From Bacteroidales bacterium H3 (GTDB lineage Bacteria > Bacteroidota > Bacteroidia > Bacteroidales > Muribaculaceae), in assembly GCA_001701135.1 (NCBI GenBank), contig DAAN01000027.1, forward strand, positions 12,682 through 76,681: 64,000 bases of DNA, written 5' to 3'. A model generated the notes under the pieces. That model searched no databases. It was given only the letters and a program-made list of their open reading frames with translations, and was not told where the DNA came from. The translations under genes and the position numbers were made by a program. Shown piece after piece: positions 27,215 to 35,909 of this stretch. Every line of letters starts with the position of its first letter. Positions within the stretch are counted from its first letter, which is position 1.

Positions 27215-28648
27215 TCAGATTGCGTCGGGAACCTGCTGGTTTTCATCGACAGGAATGTCTTTGTTGACATTCTTCGAGCCGATGAGACCGTAGAACAGGA
27301 GGAAGGCAAGACAGCCGGCGATGAGCCAGTAGGAGGTCATGTAGCCTGCGTCCTTGGCGATCACCTGCTGAAGCAGAGGAATCACGCCGCCGCCAAACAC
27401 CATCATCATGAAGATGCCCGATGCCTGGGCGGTGTATTTGCCGAGACCTTCGACAGCGAGGTTGAAGATGCCGCCCCACATCACCGAAGTGCAGAGACCG
27501 CAAAGAATGAGCAGGTAGGCGCTGACGGGCACCACGGCCTGCACATATTCGCCGGCCACGCAGTCTTCGGGGCCGTAGATGAATTCAGGCACGGGCAGAG
27601 TGCACTGGGGAGAGGTGAAGATGGCGCCGACAACGAGGAGGATGGCCACGGTGGCCACTACAATCAGCTGTGTGCGCGACGACACTGCGCCTGAGATGAA
27701 CGACGAGCAGAAGCGGCCCAGAAGCATCAGCAGCCAGTAGATGGCCACGATGGCTCCGGCGATGGCCGATGCGGCACCGGTGACGCCCGCACCTGTGGCG
27801 CTCTGGTCCGAGAGCCAGAAGAGCATGGTGCCGGGGATGCCTACCTCGATGCCCACGTAGATGAAGATGCCTATGGCGCCGAGCACGAAGTGACGGAACG
27901 ACCAGGGCGAGTGTTCATATTTGATTTTGCGGTTGCCTTTGGCGATTCCAGGTTCAGGAATGGAGACAAACGAGATGACGATGAACGAGGCCACGAACAC
28001 GCCGATGGCAATCCAGAGCAGGGGCTGCACGTCGGTCATCGAGGTCTGGGGAGTGAGCTGGCCGATAAGTGCGCCCACGAAGAAGGGGGTGAGAGTGGCG
28101 GCCATGGAGTTGGCTGTGCCGCCGCCCTGGAGGAGCTGGTTGCCTTTGTTGCCGCCTCCGCCGAGGAGGTTGAGCATGGGGTTGACCACGGTGTTGAGCA
28201 TGCACACGCAGAAGCCGCAGATGAACGCGCCCAGCAGGTAGATGATAAAGTTGACGGAGACCACATAGTCTTTCACGGTCTCTACGCCGTTTTCAATCAC
28301 GGTGCTGTGCATTTCGAATACGTTGGTGCCGGCTCCGACGAAGCTCGAGAGCCACTGTACCAGCAGACCAAGAACACCGATAGCCATGGCCCAGAGAGCG
28401 GTTTTCTTGTATCCGATTTTCTGAAGGAGTTTGCCGGCGGGGATGCCCATGAAGAGGTATGCAAGGAAGTTCATCATGTTGCCGAGCATGCCGAGCACGG
28501 AGTTCCCTTCGAACTTGAAGCCCCAGATGGTGCCGATGGGGGCTGCGAGATTGGTTACGAATGCAATCATCGCGAATAGGAAAAACATCGCGATGATGGC
28601 GATTAAATTGCTGTTTCCCTTTTGGGTAGTTGATTTAGGGTTCGCCAT
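27215..28648 (-). CDS. Sugar MFS transporter, FucP/GluP type
   Basis: A 477-residue protein with about 12 hydrophobic segments and the FucP-family pattern (NFLAYLFMGIPAGKLLQKIGYKKTALW, GGTANSMAATLTPFF). Family members import fucose, glucose or galactose with protons. The exact sugar cannot be read from the sequence. A long periplasmic loop with two cysteines lies at about 350-375. The ATG at 28648 removes a non-membrane extension that reaches 28756. It precedes transketolase, which fits hexose use. Confidence 0.88.
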   Translation of the reverse strand: MANPKSTTQKGNSNLIAIIAMFFLFAMIAFVTNLAAPIGTIWGFKFEGNSVLGMLGNMMNFLAYLFMGIPAGKLLQKIGYKKTALWAMAIGVLGLLVQWLSSFVGAGTNVFEMHSTVIENGVETVKDYVVSVNFIIYLLGAFICGFCVCMLNTVVNPMLNLLGGGGNKGNQLLQGGGTANSMAATLTPFFVGALIGQLTPQTSMTDVQPLLWIAIGVFVASFIVISFVSIPEPGIAKGNRKIKYEHSPWSFRHFVLGAIGIFIYVGIEVGIPGTMLFWLSDQSATGAGVTGAASAIAGAIVAIYWLLMLLGRFCSSFISGAVSSRTQLIVVATVAILLVVGAIFTSPQCTLPVPEFIYGPEDCVAGEYVQAVVPVSAYLLILCGLCTSVMWGGIFNLAVEGLGKYTAQASGIFMMMVFGGGVIPLLQQVIAKDAGYMTSYWLIAGCLAFLLFYGLIGSKNVNKDIPVDENQQVPDAI

Positions 28649-28724
28649 TGGAAAAAATAGTGAGATGTTAGGTTTGTTAAAAGAGGGTTGCGCGGGCGCG
28701 TGTCCCCGATTAGTTATAATTTGT

Positions 28725-28732
28725 GCAAATTT
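28725..28732 (-). promoter_or_regulatory. -7 promoter box of the sugar MFS gene
   Basis: TAAATTTG followed by C on the minus strand, 77 bases upstream of the start at 28648. Confidence 0.5.
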
Positions 28733-28790
28733 AATAAAAAATTTGAAAGGGAGCAATTAATGTGTTACTAATTCGATATTTTGATCGGTC

Positions 28791-29462
28791 TCACTGCCGC
28801 TCGCCGAAAATCATTGTGCCCACACGTACCAGTGTGGACCCTTCGGCAACGGCAATAGGGTAGTCGTGGCTCATGCCCATAGACACGGTGGTGAAACCGC
28901 GCAATTCGGGATGCAGCGAGGCGATGCGATCGAAAATACCGCGGATTGCGGCGAAATCGGCGGCGATGCGCGTGCGGTCGCCGGTGTTCGACGCCATGCC
29001 CATGACACCGCATATATGGGTGGCCTGCAGCGACTCGTAGCGCCGGTCGGCAAACCATTGTAGCAGCTCGTCGGGCAGAAAGCCGAATTTGGTCTCCTCA
29101 CGGGCCACATGCACCTGCATCAGCACCGGCTGCACGATGCCCTGTTTAAGAGCCTCGCGGTCGATTTCCTGAAGAAGACGGTCGGAATCGACGCTCTCTA
29201 TCATGGCGGGGCGCAGGCGCAGCAGTTGCTTTACTTTATTGGTCTGCAGATGGCCTATGAAGTGCCACTGCCAGTCGGTGTTGCCGAGCACAGCCACTTT
29301 CTGCGCCAGTTCCTGCACACGGCTTTCGCCGAAACGGAGCTGACCGGCGTCGAAAGCCTCGCGGAGTGCTTCCACGGGGTGGAATTTGGAGACTGCCACA
29401 AGCTCGACCCCCTCGGGAAGCGAGTCGGTCACCTGCCGCAGCCGTGATGCTATAGTGCCCAT
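28791..29462 (-). CDS. YggS-family PLP-binding protein
   Basis: A 223-residue single-domain alanine-racemase-fold protein. K26 in VAVSKFHP is the predicted pyridoxal phosphate lysine. FGESRVQEL, WHFIGHLQTNK and a C-terminal SMGMSHDYPIAV(A)EGSTLVRVG loop are diagnostic. The family maintains PLP homeostasis and has no known catalytic activity. It shares an operon with the DUF4494 gene 41 bases upstream. Confidence 0.95.
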   Translation of the reverse strand: MGTIASRLRQVTDSLPEGVELVAVSKFHPVEALREAFDAGQLRFGESRVQELAQKVAVLGNTDWQWHFIGHLQTNKVKQLLRLRPAMIESVDSDRLLQEIDREALKQGIVQPVLMQVHVAREETKFGFLPDELLQWFADRRYESLQATHICGVMGMASNTGDRTRIAADFAAIRGIFDRIASLHPELRGFTTVSMGMSHDYPIAVAEGSTLVRVGTMIFGERQ

Positions 29463-29503
29463 AGAACTGAAATTGTAAATCAGCCCGATGCTCGGGTGGA
29501 TAA

Positions 29504-29986
29504 TTACTCTTTTTTCTCTTTGTCGGAGGAGAGATCGGCGGAATAGACCTCCATGTAGGCAGTCTCGTTGATCGACACGATGGCGTAGTCGGCCATCGAC
29601 GATTTCATCGAGTTTACAAAATTCTCGAAAGCGTTGCGGAAATTGTAAGCTTCGACAAGAACCTGCGATATGGAGCGTTTCTCGGCGGCGGTTTTTTCGT
29701 CGATTGTGATGAATGCCACTTTCACCAGATACCAGCGGGCTTCGTCGGTGGAAAGCACATACGAGGGAGTTTCGCCCGAGATGGGGATGATCTCGGCTAT
29801 CTTGGTGCTTTTGGAGGATGACACTGAATAGTCGCCCGAGATGTATGCCTCAAGCTCTTTTGTGGTTCGTGCCACGGCTTCGGTGATCGAGAGGGCGTCG
29901 CAGAGATAGGCTTCGGTGACTTTTTTCATCGAGCCGTTCTCCTGCATTTTATCGTAACGGACTTTGCATTCAAACCAGCAGGCCAT
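29504..29986 (-). CDS. DUF4494 protein
   Basis: A 160-residue cytoplasmic protein starting MACWFECKVRYDKMQENG, with VTEAYLCDALSITEA and a central YLVKVAFITIDEKTA strand. It matches the Bacteroidota DUF4494 family of unknown function. The C-terminus is charged. The start at 29986 is chosen because the longer frame overlaps the promoter box at 30097-30104. It probably heads an operon with yggS. Confidence 0.8.
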   Translation of the reverse strand: MACWFECKVRYDKMQENGSMKKVTEAYLCDALSITEAVARTTKELEAYISGDYSVSSSKSTKIAEIIPISGETPSYVLSTDEARWYLVKVAFITIDEKTAAEKRSISQVLVEAYNFRNAFENFVNSMKSSMADYAIVSINETAYMEVYSADLSSDKEKKE

Positions 29987-30096
29987 ATTTTTTGTTATTT
30001 TAAAAGAAAATCCCGGAGAGATTTTGTTATTAATGTAAATTATGTTAACTTCGCTTTTGCAGAGCCACGGTGTGGCTTCCGGTGGCGAAACAGGTG

Positions 30097-30104
30097 CAAA
30101 GTTA
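30097..30104 (-). promoter_or_regulatory. -7 promoter box of the DUF4494-yggS operon
   Basis: TAACTTTG followed by C on the minus strand, about 111 bases upstream of the DUF4494 start. Confidence 0.55.
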
Positions 30105-30155
30105 CTCTGAAATTTCATTCCGTGCAACTTAAAATTGCGTTTCGCAGCAAAATTC

Positions 30156-30187
30156 GATGCACCTTATATTTGATGCACCTTATATTT
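30156..30187 (+). repeat. Two-copy perfect 16-bp tandem repeat containing a -7 box
   Basis: Perfect copies of GATGCACCTTATATTT at 30156-30171 and 30172-30187, 18 bases upstream of the DUF4492 start. The junction creates TATATTTG, while the second copy reads TATATTTA. Confidence 0.9.
30165..30172 (+). promoter_or_regulatory. -7 promoter box of the DUF4492-cydAB operon
   Basis: TATATTTG spans the repeat junction and matches TAnnTTTG, giving a leader of about 30 bases. Confidence 0.5.
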
Positions 30188-30205
30188 AATGTGTGACCCT
30201 GAAAA

Positions 30206-30481
30206 ATGAGAGCCTCCCGAAAATCAGAAAGCGACACTCCGCCTGCCGCAAAAGATTCCGAATGCTCCCGGCAAAGTCTGTTCCGCCGGGTGTGTGATCT
30301 TTATGTGGGCGGTTTCCGCGAGATGACCGTGGGCCGACGGCTGTGGGCTCTTATTCTGATCAAGCTCGCCATTCTGTTTCTTGTGTTCCGTCTGTTTTTC
30401 TTTCCCGATCACCTGAAGGAGGATTACGACAACGACGCCGATCGCGCCCGTGCGGTGCGCACATCGCTTACAACCCGCTGA
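30206..30481 (+). CDS. DUF4492 small membrane protein preceding cydAB
   Basis: A 91-residue protein with one transmembrane helix (ALILIKLAILFLVFRLFFF) and a conserved FREMTVGRRLW amphipathic lead-in followed by FFPDHL. DUF4492 genes often precede cytochrome bd genes in Bacteroidota, and here cydA follows 46 bases later. It may be a small accessory subunit of the oxidase, like CydX in proteobacteria, though without sequence similarity to it. That role is inference. Confidence 0.8.
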   Translation: MRASRKSESDTPPAAKDSECSRQSLFRRVCDLYVGGFREMTVGRRLWALILIKLAILFLVFRLFFFPDHLKEDYDNDADRARAVRTSLTTR

Positions 30482-30501
30482 TAACAACCATCCATACACA
30501 T

Positions 30502-30525
30502 TAAAACACTCCATAAAACACTCCG
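30502..30525 (+). repeat. Two-copy 12-bp tandem repeat before cydA
   Basis: TAAAACACTCCA and TAAAACACTCCG are adjacent and end two bases before the cydA ATG. Confidence 0.8.
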
Positions 30526-30527
30526 TC

Positions 30528-32114
30528 ATGAATGATCTCCTAAGTACGGTCGACTGGTCAAGAGGACAATTTGCGCTCACGGCGATTGTCCACTGGCTTT
30601 TCGTGCCGCTGACAATCGGCCTGTCGCTGATTGTCGCCATCATGGAAACTATCTATCTGCGCACCCGCAAGGAGCGCTGGAAACAGCTCACCAAATTCTG
30701 GATGCTCCTGTTCGGCATCAATTTCGCCTGCGGTGTGGCCACAGGTATCATTCTTGAGTTTGAGTTCGGCACCAACTGGTCGAACTACTCATGGTTTGTG
30801 GGCGACATCTTCGGCGCTCCGCTGGCCATCGAAGGTATAGCCGCATTCTTCCTTGAGTCGACTTTCGTAGCGGTGATGTTTTTCGGCTGGAAGAGAGTCA
30901 GCCCCGGTTTCCATCTTGCCGCCACATGGCTCACTGCCATAGGCGTGTGCCTTTCGGCATTCTGGATTCTGGTGGCCAACGCATGGATGCAATATCCGGT
31001 GGGTATGGAATTCGACCCGGCCCAGATGCGCAATGTGATGACCGATTTCGGAGCAGTGGCTTTCTCGCCCGTGGCGTTGAACAAGTTCTTCCATGCCGTG
31101 TCGAGCGGCTGGGTGCTTGGCGCAGTGTTTGTGGTGGGCGTAAGCTGCTGGTTTCTGCATAAGAAGAGCAACGTGGAGTTTGCACGCAGTTCCATGACCG
31201 TAGCCTCGTGGGTCGGCCTTGCCGGCATCCTGCTGACACTGTATACCGGCGACGGGTCGGCAGTGCAGGTCAGTGAGAAACAGCCTATGAAACTGGCCGC
31301 CATGGAGGGTCTCTACGACGGCGGCTGCGGTGTCGGCCTTGTAGGCGTGGGCATCCTGCGACCCGGCATGGAGCCGGGCAGCGACCAGGATCCCATGCTG
31401 TGGGACATCAGATTCCCCAAAATGCTTTCCCTGCTGGCCAAACATGATCCCGACGCATTTGTGCCGGGCATCAACGACCTGATTGAGGGACGCGAAATCA
31501 CCCCCGACGGACAGGTGGTGAAAACCATCTCCTATGCCGAAAAAATCGAAGCCGGCAAACGCGCCCAGGAAGCTCTCATGCTCTATGGCATAGCATCCGA
31601 GATCGGCGACAGCACCGGCATGGCCGAGGCGCAAAAGGCGCTGAAAGCCGATTTTCAATATTTCGGCTACGGCTATCTCGACTCTCCCGAGCAGGCGGTG
31701 CCCGACGTGCCTCTGGTGTTCTACAGCTTCCGCGTGATGGTTGCCTCGGGCGGCTATCTTCTGATATTTTTCATTGTCATGCTTTTCCTGTGCCATAAGA
31801 AGCCTAAAGTGCTTGAAAACCGCTGGCTGATATTCTTCGGCCTGCTCACCATACCTGTGGTGTGGCTCGCCAGCGAAGCCGGGTGGGTTACAGCCGAGAT
31901 GGGCCGTCAGCCATGGACCATAGAGAGCATTCTGCCCACACATGCGGCCGTCAGTGCCATCCCGACCTCATCGGTAATTGTCACCTTCGTGATGTTCGTG
32001 GTTGTGTTTACCGGCCTGCTTGCAGCCGAAATTTCAATCATGTGTCGTGAAATCGGCAAAGCCACCCGTCGCGACATCCTCGCACCCGCCGAGGCAACCA
32101 CTGCTAACAATTAA
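30528..32114 (+). CDS. cydA: Cytochrome bd ubiquinol/menaquinol oxidase subunit I
   Basis: A 528-residue membrane subunit with the high-affinity terminal oxidase haems. H22 in AIVHWLFVP is the likely haem b595/d ligand equivalent to H19 of E. coli, and the GRQPW motif of the quinol site is near the C-terminus. A long periplasmic Q-loop (about 255-400) indicates the long-Q-loop class. The start at 30528 gives the usual N-terminus (VDWSRGQFALTAI). It forms an operon with the DUF4492 gene and cydB (12-base gap) and lets an anaerobe remove or respire traces of oxygen. Confidence 0.96.
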   Translation: MNDLLSTVDWSRGQFALTAIVHWLFVPLTIGLSLIVAIMETIYLRTRKERWKQLTKFWMLLFGINFACGVATGIILEFEFGTNWSNYSWFVGDIFGAPLAIEGIAAFFLESTFVAVMFFGWKRVSPGFHLAATWLTAIGVCLSAFWILVANAWMQYPVGMEFDPAQMRNVMTDFGAVAFSPVALNKFFHAVSSGWVLGAVFVVGVSCWFLHKKSNVEFARSSMTVASWVGLAGILLTLYTGDGSAVQVSEKQPMKLAAMEGLYDGGCGVGLVGVGILRPGMEPGSDQDPMLWDIRFPKMLSLLAKHDPDAFVPGINDLIEGREITPDGQVVKTISYAEKIEAGKRAQEALMLYGIASEIGDSTGMAEAQKALKADFQYFGYGYLDSPEQAVPDVPLVFYSFRVMVASGGYLLIFFIVMLFLCHKKPKVLENRWLIFFGLLTIPVVWLASEAGWVTAEMGRQPWTIESILPTHAAVSAIPTSSVIVTFVMFVVVFTGLLAAEISIMCREIGKATRRDILAPAEATTANN

Positions 32115-32126
32115 TAATAAGAAACA

Positions 32127-33269
32127 ATGGAAGCATTACAGATATACTGGTGGTTCGTCATCGCACTCCTTGGCGGCCTCCTTGTGTTCCTGCTTTTTGT
32201 GCAGGGCGGTCAGACAATGATTATGGGCACGCGCTCCCCTGAGCGCAAGACCATGATGGTGAACGCCCTCGGCCGCAAATGGGAATTGACATTCACCACT
32301 TTGGTGGTGTTTGGCGGCGCGTTTTTCGCATCGTTTCCCCTTTATTATTCCACGAGTTTCGGCGGCGCCTACTGGCTGTGGATGCTCATATTGCTCAGTT
32401 TCATCCTGCAGGCCATAAGCTATGAATTCCGCTCCAAACCGTCGAACGTGTTCGGTACGCAGACTTATGATATGTTTCTGTGGATAAACGGATTTGTGGG
32501 ATGTGTGCTGCTCGGCTGTGCTGTAGGCATGCAATTTTTCGGCGCCGATTTCATGGTGTGTCGCGGCAGCATCCTCGATGGGAGCGCCCCCGTGATTTCG
32601 GTGTGGAATCCGCAGCATGGCTGGGACATTATTTTCAATTTCCGTTGCCTGCTGCTCGGTTTTGCGGTATATTTTCTGGCGCGCACACTCGCTGCCATGT
32701 TCTTCATCCGCAATATCCGCGACCCGCATGAGGAGCAGTTCACCGACGGCATGCGTAAGAAGGTGCTTGTCAACGGCATAGTGTTCGTGCTCTTTTTCCT
32801 GGGCTTTGTGGCCGCGCTGATACTTGCCAAAGGTTACACCCACGACCAGAATGGCCAAGTGGGACCCCAGCCGATGCGATATTTCTATAACATGATTGAC
32901 CTGTGGTGGCTCGGCGCAACATTTGTTGTCGGTGTGCTGCTGGCGCTTTATGCGGTGCTTCGCGGCGCACTCGACCGCCGGTTTGCTCCCAAAGCATTCT
33001 GGTGGGCCGCCGTGGCGGTGGTGATGGTCGTCACCTCGCTGCTGTGTGCCAACGGTTACAACGACACCGCCTTCCTGCCGTCGCACAGCCATCCCGGCAG
33101 CTCGCTGTTCATCACCAACGCCTCGTCGTCGGAGTTTACGCTCCGCGTGATGGCATGGGTGACAGTGCTGCTCCCCGTGGTCATCGGCTATATCGCCTAT
33201 GTGTGGTACAAGATGACGCGGCCTGCCATCACTCCCGGCGAAATGGCCGAAGCCACAGAAAAATACTGA
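32127..33269 (+). CDS. cydB: Cytochrome bd oxidase subunit II
   Basis: A 380-residue subunit with about nine transmembrane segments, the family N-terminus (YWWFVIALLGGLLVFLLFVQGG) and a conserved GANGYNDTAFLPSH-type periplasmic stretch (CANGYNDTAFLPSHSHPGSS here). It pairs with CydA to form the oxidase. No cydDC exporter genes are adjacent. Confidence 0.95.
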   Translation: MEALQIYWWFVIALLGGLLVFLLFVQGGQTMIMGTRSPERKTMMVNALGRKWELTFTTLVVFGGAFFASFPLYYSTSFGGAYWLWMLILLSFILQAISYEFRSKPSNVFGTQTYDMFLWINGFVGCVLLGCAVGMQFFGADFMVCRGSILDGSAPVISVWNPQHGWDIIFNFRCLLLGFAVYFLARTLAAMFFIRNIRDPHEEQFTDGMRKKVLVNGIVFVLFFLGFVAALILAKGYTHDQNGQVGPQPMRYFYNMIDLWWLGATFVVGVLLALYAVLRGALDRRFAPKAFWWAAVAVVMVVTSLLCANGYNDTAFLPSHSHPGSSLFITNASSSEFTLRVMAWVTVLLPVVIGYIAYVWYKMTRPAITPGEMAEATEKY

Positions 33270-33324
33270 TTGGACTCCGCCGCGAGGTCATCGGAGGCGG
33301 GCACGTTTACTTTGCGCATAAAAT

Positions 33325-33885
33325 ATGAAAAAATTAGTTTTCTGGATAATGATGATCGCGGCGGTCGCGGTCTCGACGGGCTTTGCCGCCGAGGCCGTGG
33401 CCTCTGCCGAACGCCGGCAGGAGGAGGCCCGTGCTGACTCCCTCTTTGAAGTGGCGGTCGAGATAATCAAGAAGTATGAGACGATGCACCATCCGCGCCA
33501 CTGGCCCCTGGTGGGCTATGGCCACAAGGTGCTGCCCGGCGAGAAATTCGACCGTAAGACAACTCTCACGGAGAGCAGGGCCGATGCCTTGCTACGCAGC
33601 GATCTGCGCAAGAACATGCGCGTTTTCAGGCAGTTTGGCCGTGATTCAATGATTCTCGGCGTGCTTGCCTACAACATTGGTATGGGCAATGTGATGCGCT
33701 CGTCGATAGTGAAGAAACTCCGTGAAGGCGACCGAGACATTCGTGACATCTACATCTCTTACAACCGTTACCGTGGCAAGACCCACAGACAGATAAAGCG
33801 GCGCCGCATCGAGGAATTCGATAGGCTTTTTATCACCGACACGCATATTGCAAACACCGCTAACACAGTCAAGGAAAATGATTAA
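33325..33885 (+). CDS. Secreted lysozyme-like protein (GH24 type)
   Basis: A 186-residue protein with a signal peptide (MKKLVFWIMMIAAVAVSTGFA) and a phage-lysozyme-like domain. The likely catalytic glutamate is E52 in KKYETMHH, followed by LVGYGHKVLPGE, which matches the GH24 E...GYGH arrangement. NIGMGNVMRSS corresponds to the later conserved helix. No phage genes are nearby, so it is probably a host cell-wall hydrolase or an inhibitor-like relative. A near-match -7 box (TTACTTTG, 33307-33314) precedes it. Its stop overlaps the next start by 8 bases. Confidence 0.75.
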   Translation: MKKLVFWIMMIAAVAVSTGFAAEAVASAERRQEEARADSLFEVAVEIIKKYETMHHPRHWPLVGYGHKVLPGEKFDRKTTLTESRADALLRSDLRKNMRVFRQFGRDSMILGVLAYNIGMGNVMRSSIVKKLREGDRDIRDIYISYNRYRGKTHRQIKRRRIEEFDRLFITDTHIANTANTVKEND

Positions 33886-34699
33886 AAAAGTTTATATCTC
33901 AGCTATAATGTCCGCCGCACTCCCGATGATGGCGGCATGCACGGGGCGTACCAATGTTCCGGCAGGGGAGGAGCAAGTCAAGATCAACGACTATCCCAAG
34001 GAGGTGCGTCAGGTGGTCGAAGCTATCTCCAAGGGGGATTCAATCCGTTTTGCCCGTCTGGTATGCTATCCGTTGAGCCGACCTTATCCGCTCCACAACA
34101 TAGAGAATCAGGACAGGATGCGCGCATATTACAGCACTATGGTCGACGATTCCCTCACGTCGGTTGTCCGCAAATCGCTGCCCGACGACTGGCAGGAATA
34201 TGGATGGCGCGGGTGGTCGCTCGACGATGGCCGCTATATCTGGACCGACGACAGCATCTACGCCGTTCCCTATACCTCTCAGCGCGAGCTGCACATGCTC
34301 GATTCGCTGATCAAAGCCGATTTGGCCACACTTCCTCCCGATCTCCGCAAGGGGGGGTGGCGTCCGGTGACTTGCTTCGTGGAGGCCGACGGCACGCAGG
34401 TGTTCCGCATCGACCGCACCAGTGCAAAAGATGGCCGCCCGATCTACAGAATGCTCACCTATGACAACTTCAGCGCCCTCGAAGGTCAGGCCAGCCACAA
34501 TATGGAGGGATATATGGAAGCCGAAGGGTCAGCAATGAACATCACCTATACATTCAGGGGTGACGACGGCACCACCTACACACTCGAGCCGGAGCCATCC
34601 GACGACAGCGATGCCACGATTCTGATCTCCGGGCCGTCCCACCCCGATTCACAGATTTCGGTAAGACCGGCTTACTGGCTCGATCTGGTAAAGAAATGA
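33878..34699 (+). CDS. Lipoprotein of unknown function
   Basis: A 273-residue protein with a lipoprotein signal ending in MMAAC (C21). The mature part has KINDYPKEVRQVVEAISKGD, a mixed alpha/beta core and a C-terminal beta-rich YTFRGDDGTTYTLEPEPSDD segment. I do not recognise the family. Its start ATG lies inside the last codons of the lysozyme-like gene (8-base overlap), so the two are translationally coupled and may act together at the cell wall. Confidence 0.75.
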   Translation: MIKKVYISAIMSAALPMMAACTGRTNVPAGEEQVKINDYPKEVRQVVEAISKGDSIRFARLVCYPLSRPYPLHNIENQDRMRAYYSTMVDDSLTSVVRKSLPDDWQEYGWRGWSLDDGRYIWTDDSIYAVPYTSQRELHMLDSLIKADLATLPPDLRKGGWRPVTCFVEADGTQVFRIDRTSAKDGRPIYRMLTYDNFSALEGQASHNMEGYMEAEGSAMNITYTFRGDDGTTYTLEPEPSDDSDATILISGPSHPDSQISVRPAYWLDLVKK

Positions 34700-34701
34700 T
34701 C

Positions 34702-34753
34702 TTAAGAGCTTAAAGTTTGGGAATCATCGACGTTAATGTTTAAAAGCTCTTAA
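34702..34753 (+). terminator. Long-loop inverted repeat, possible terminator
   Basis: TTAAGAGCTT pairs with AAGCTCTTAA across a 32-base loop, just past the lipoprotein stop codon. It is AT-rich without a T-run. It could be a terminator or an operator. Confidence 0.35.
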
Positions 34754-34828
34754 TATTGAAAACGCAGGCCGGTTGAATTTGGCGGTGTGGAGAAAAGTTT
34801 GTAATTTAGCAGTCCGGAATTCAACACG

Positions 34829-35887
34829 ATGGCTGACAACGTTACAGCAGATTCTCTCAGAAAAGCGATAAAGCGCGGCGACGTGCCCCCCGTGATTCTG
34901 CTTCATGGCGAGGAAGGGTTCTATACCGACCTTATCGCCAGGGAAGTGGAGACGCTGGTGGCGCCCGAAGACCGCGATTTCGACCTCACGCTGCTCTATG
35001 CTACCGACACGGAGCCTGCGGCAGTGATCGAGGCCGCGCGCCGCTATCCCATGATGTCGTCCCGGCAGGTGGTGATAGTGCGCGAGCTTCAGGAGGGGTG
35101 TAAGCCGAGGTTTACGACCACGGCTTATCTCAATGCGCTTGCCCCCTATGTGAGGAATCCGTCAGACTCCACAGTGCTGTGTCTATGTTGCCGCGGCGCG
35201 CAGGCCAAAGGCGCCGAGTTCACCAAAGCTCTGAAAGAGGGGAATGGTGTGGCGCTGGAGTCGAAGAAACTCAACGAGCGTGTGGTGGCCCAGACAGTGG
35301 CCGATTTCATCGCCGGACGCGGACTCACCGCCGACCCCAAGGCGCTGGCCATGCTCTGCGAATTTGTCGGCACGGATCTGTCGCGCCTGTATAACGAAGT
35401 GGACAAACTCACGGTGACTCTCGGTCCTCAGGCACGCGTCACCCCCGAGGCGGTCGAACGCAACATTGGAGTGTCGAAAGAGTATAACAATTTCGAATTC
35501 ACCTCTGCGCTGGCCGCCCACAACTCCGCCCGGGTGTTCAAGATTCTGCGCCGGTTTGCCGCCGATCCCAAAAGCAACCCTCCCCAAGTGCTGGTTGTGA
35601 ACATGTTCAATCTGTTCTCCAATCTGCTGGTGGCACATTATTGCCACGACAAGAGCGACCGCGCGCTCATGCAGGAGCTTGGGTTCAGATTTCCCGTGCA
35701 GCTCACCGACATAAAGAACGCCATGCGCTGGTGCAACGCATGGACCACTATAGAAATCATCTCGCTTCTGAGAGAGTTTGACAGCGCCTCCAAGGGCAAC
35801 GGCTCGCGTCAGGATCCCTTCGCGCTGCTCACCGACCTCTGTTTCCACATCCTTAATCCTTTGGGCGCCGCGGGTGTGAGATGGTAG
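34829..35887 (+). CDS. holA: DNA polymerase III delta subunit
   Basis: A 352-residue clamp-loader subunit. The N-terminal PPVILLHGEEGFYTDLIAREV and SSRQVVIVREL blocks correspond to the delta AAA+ domain (which lacks a functional ATP site), and the C-terminal helical collar contains LVVNMFNLFSNLLVAHY. It opens the beta sliding clamp. It is preceded by a weak promoter-like TAATTTAG at 34802-34809. Confidence 0.9.
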   Translation: MADNVTADSLRKAIKRGDVPPVILLHGEEGFYTDLIAREVETLVAPEDRDFDLTLLYATDTEPAAVIEAARRYPMMSSRQVVIVRELQEGCKPRFTTTAYLNALAPYVRNPSDSTVLCLCCRGAQAKGAEFTKALKEGNGVALESKKLNERVVAQTVADFIAGRGLTADPKALAMLCEFVGTDLSRLYNEVDKLTVTLGPQARVTPEAVERNIGVSKEYNNFEFTSALAAHNSARVFKILRRFAADPKSNPPQVLVVNMFNLFSNLLVAHYCHDKSDRALMQELGFRFPVQLTDIKNAMRWCNAWTTIEIISLLREFDSASKGNGSRQDPFALLTDLCFHILNPLGAAGVRW

Positions 35888-35909
35888 ACCCCTGATTTTG
35901 TAATTTGCT

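Noticed and set aside
30789-31943. A 384-residue minus-strand frame inside cydA
   Set aside because: It lies entirely within a conserved gene and has His/Ala-rich composition typical of a reversed frame.
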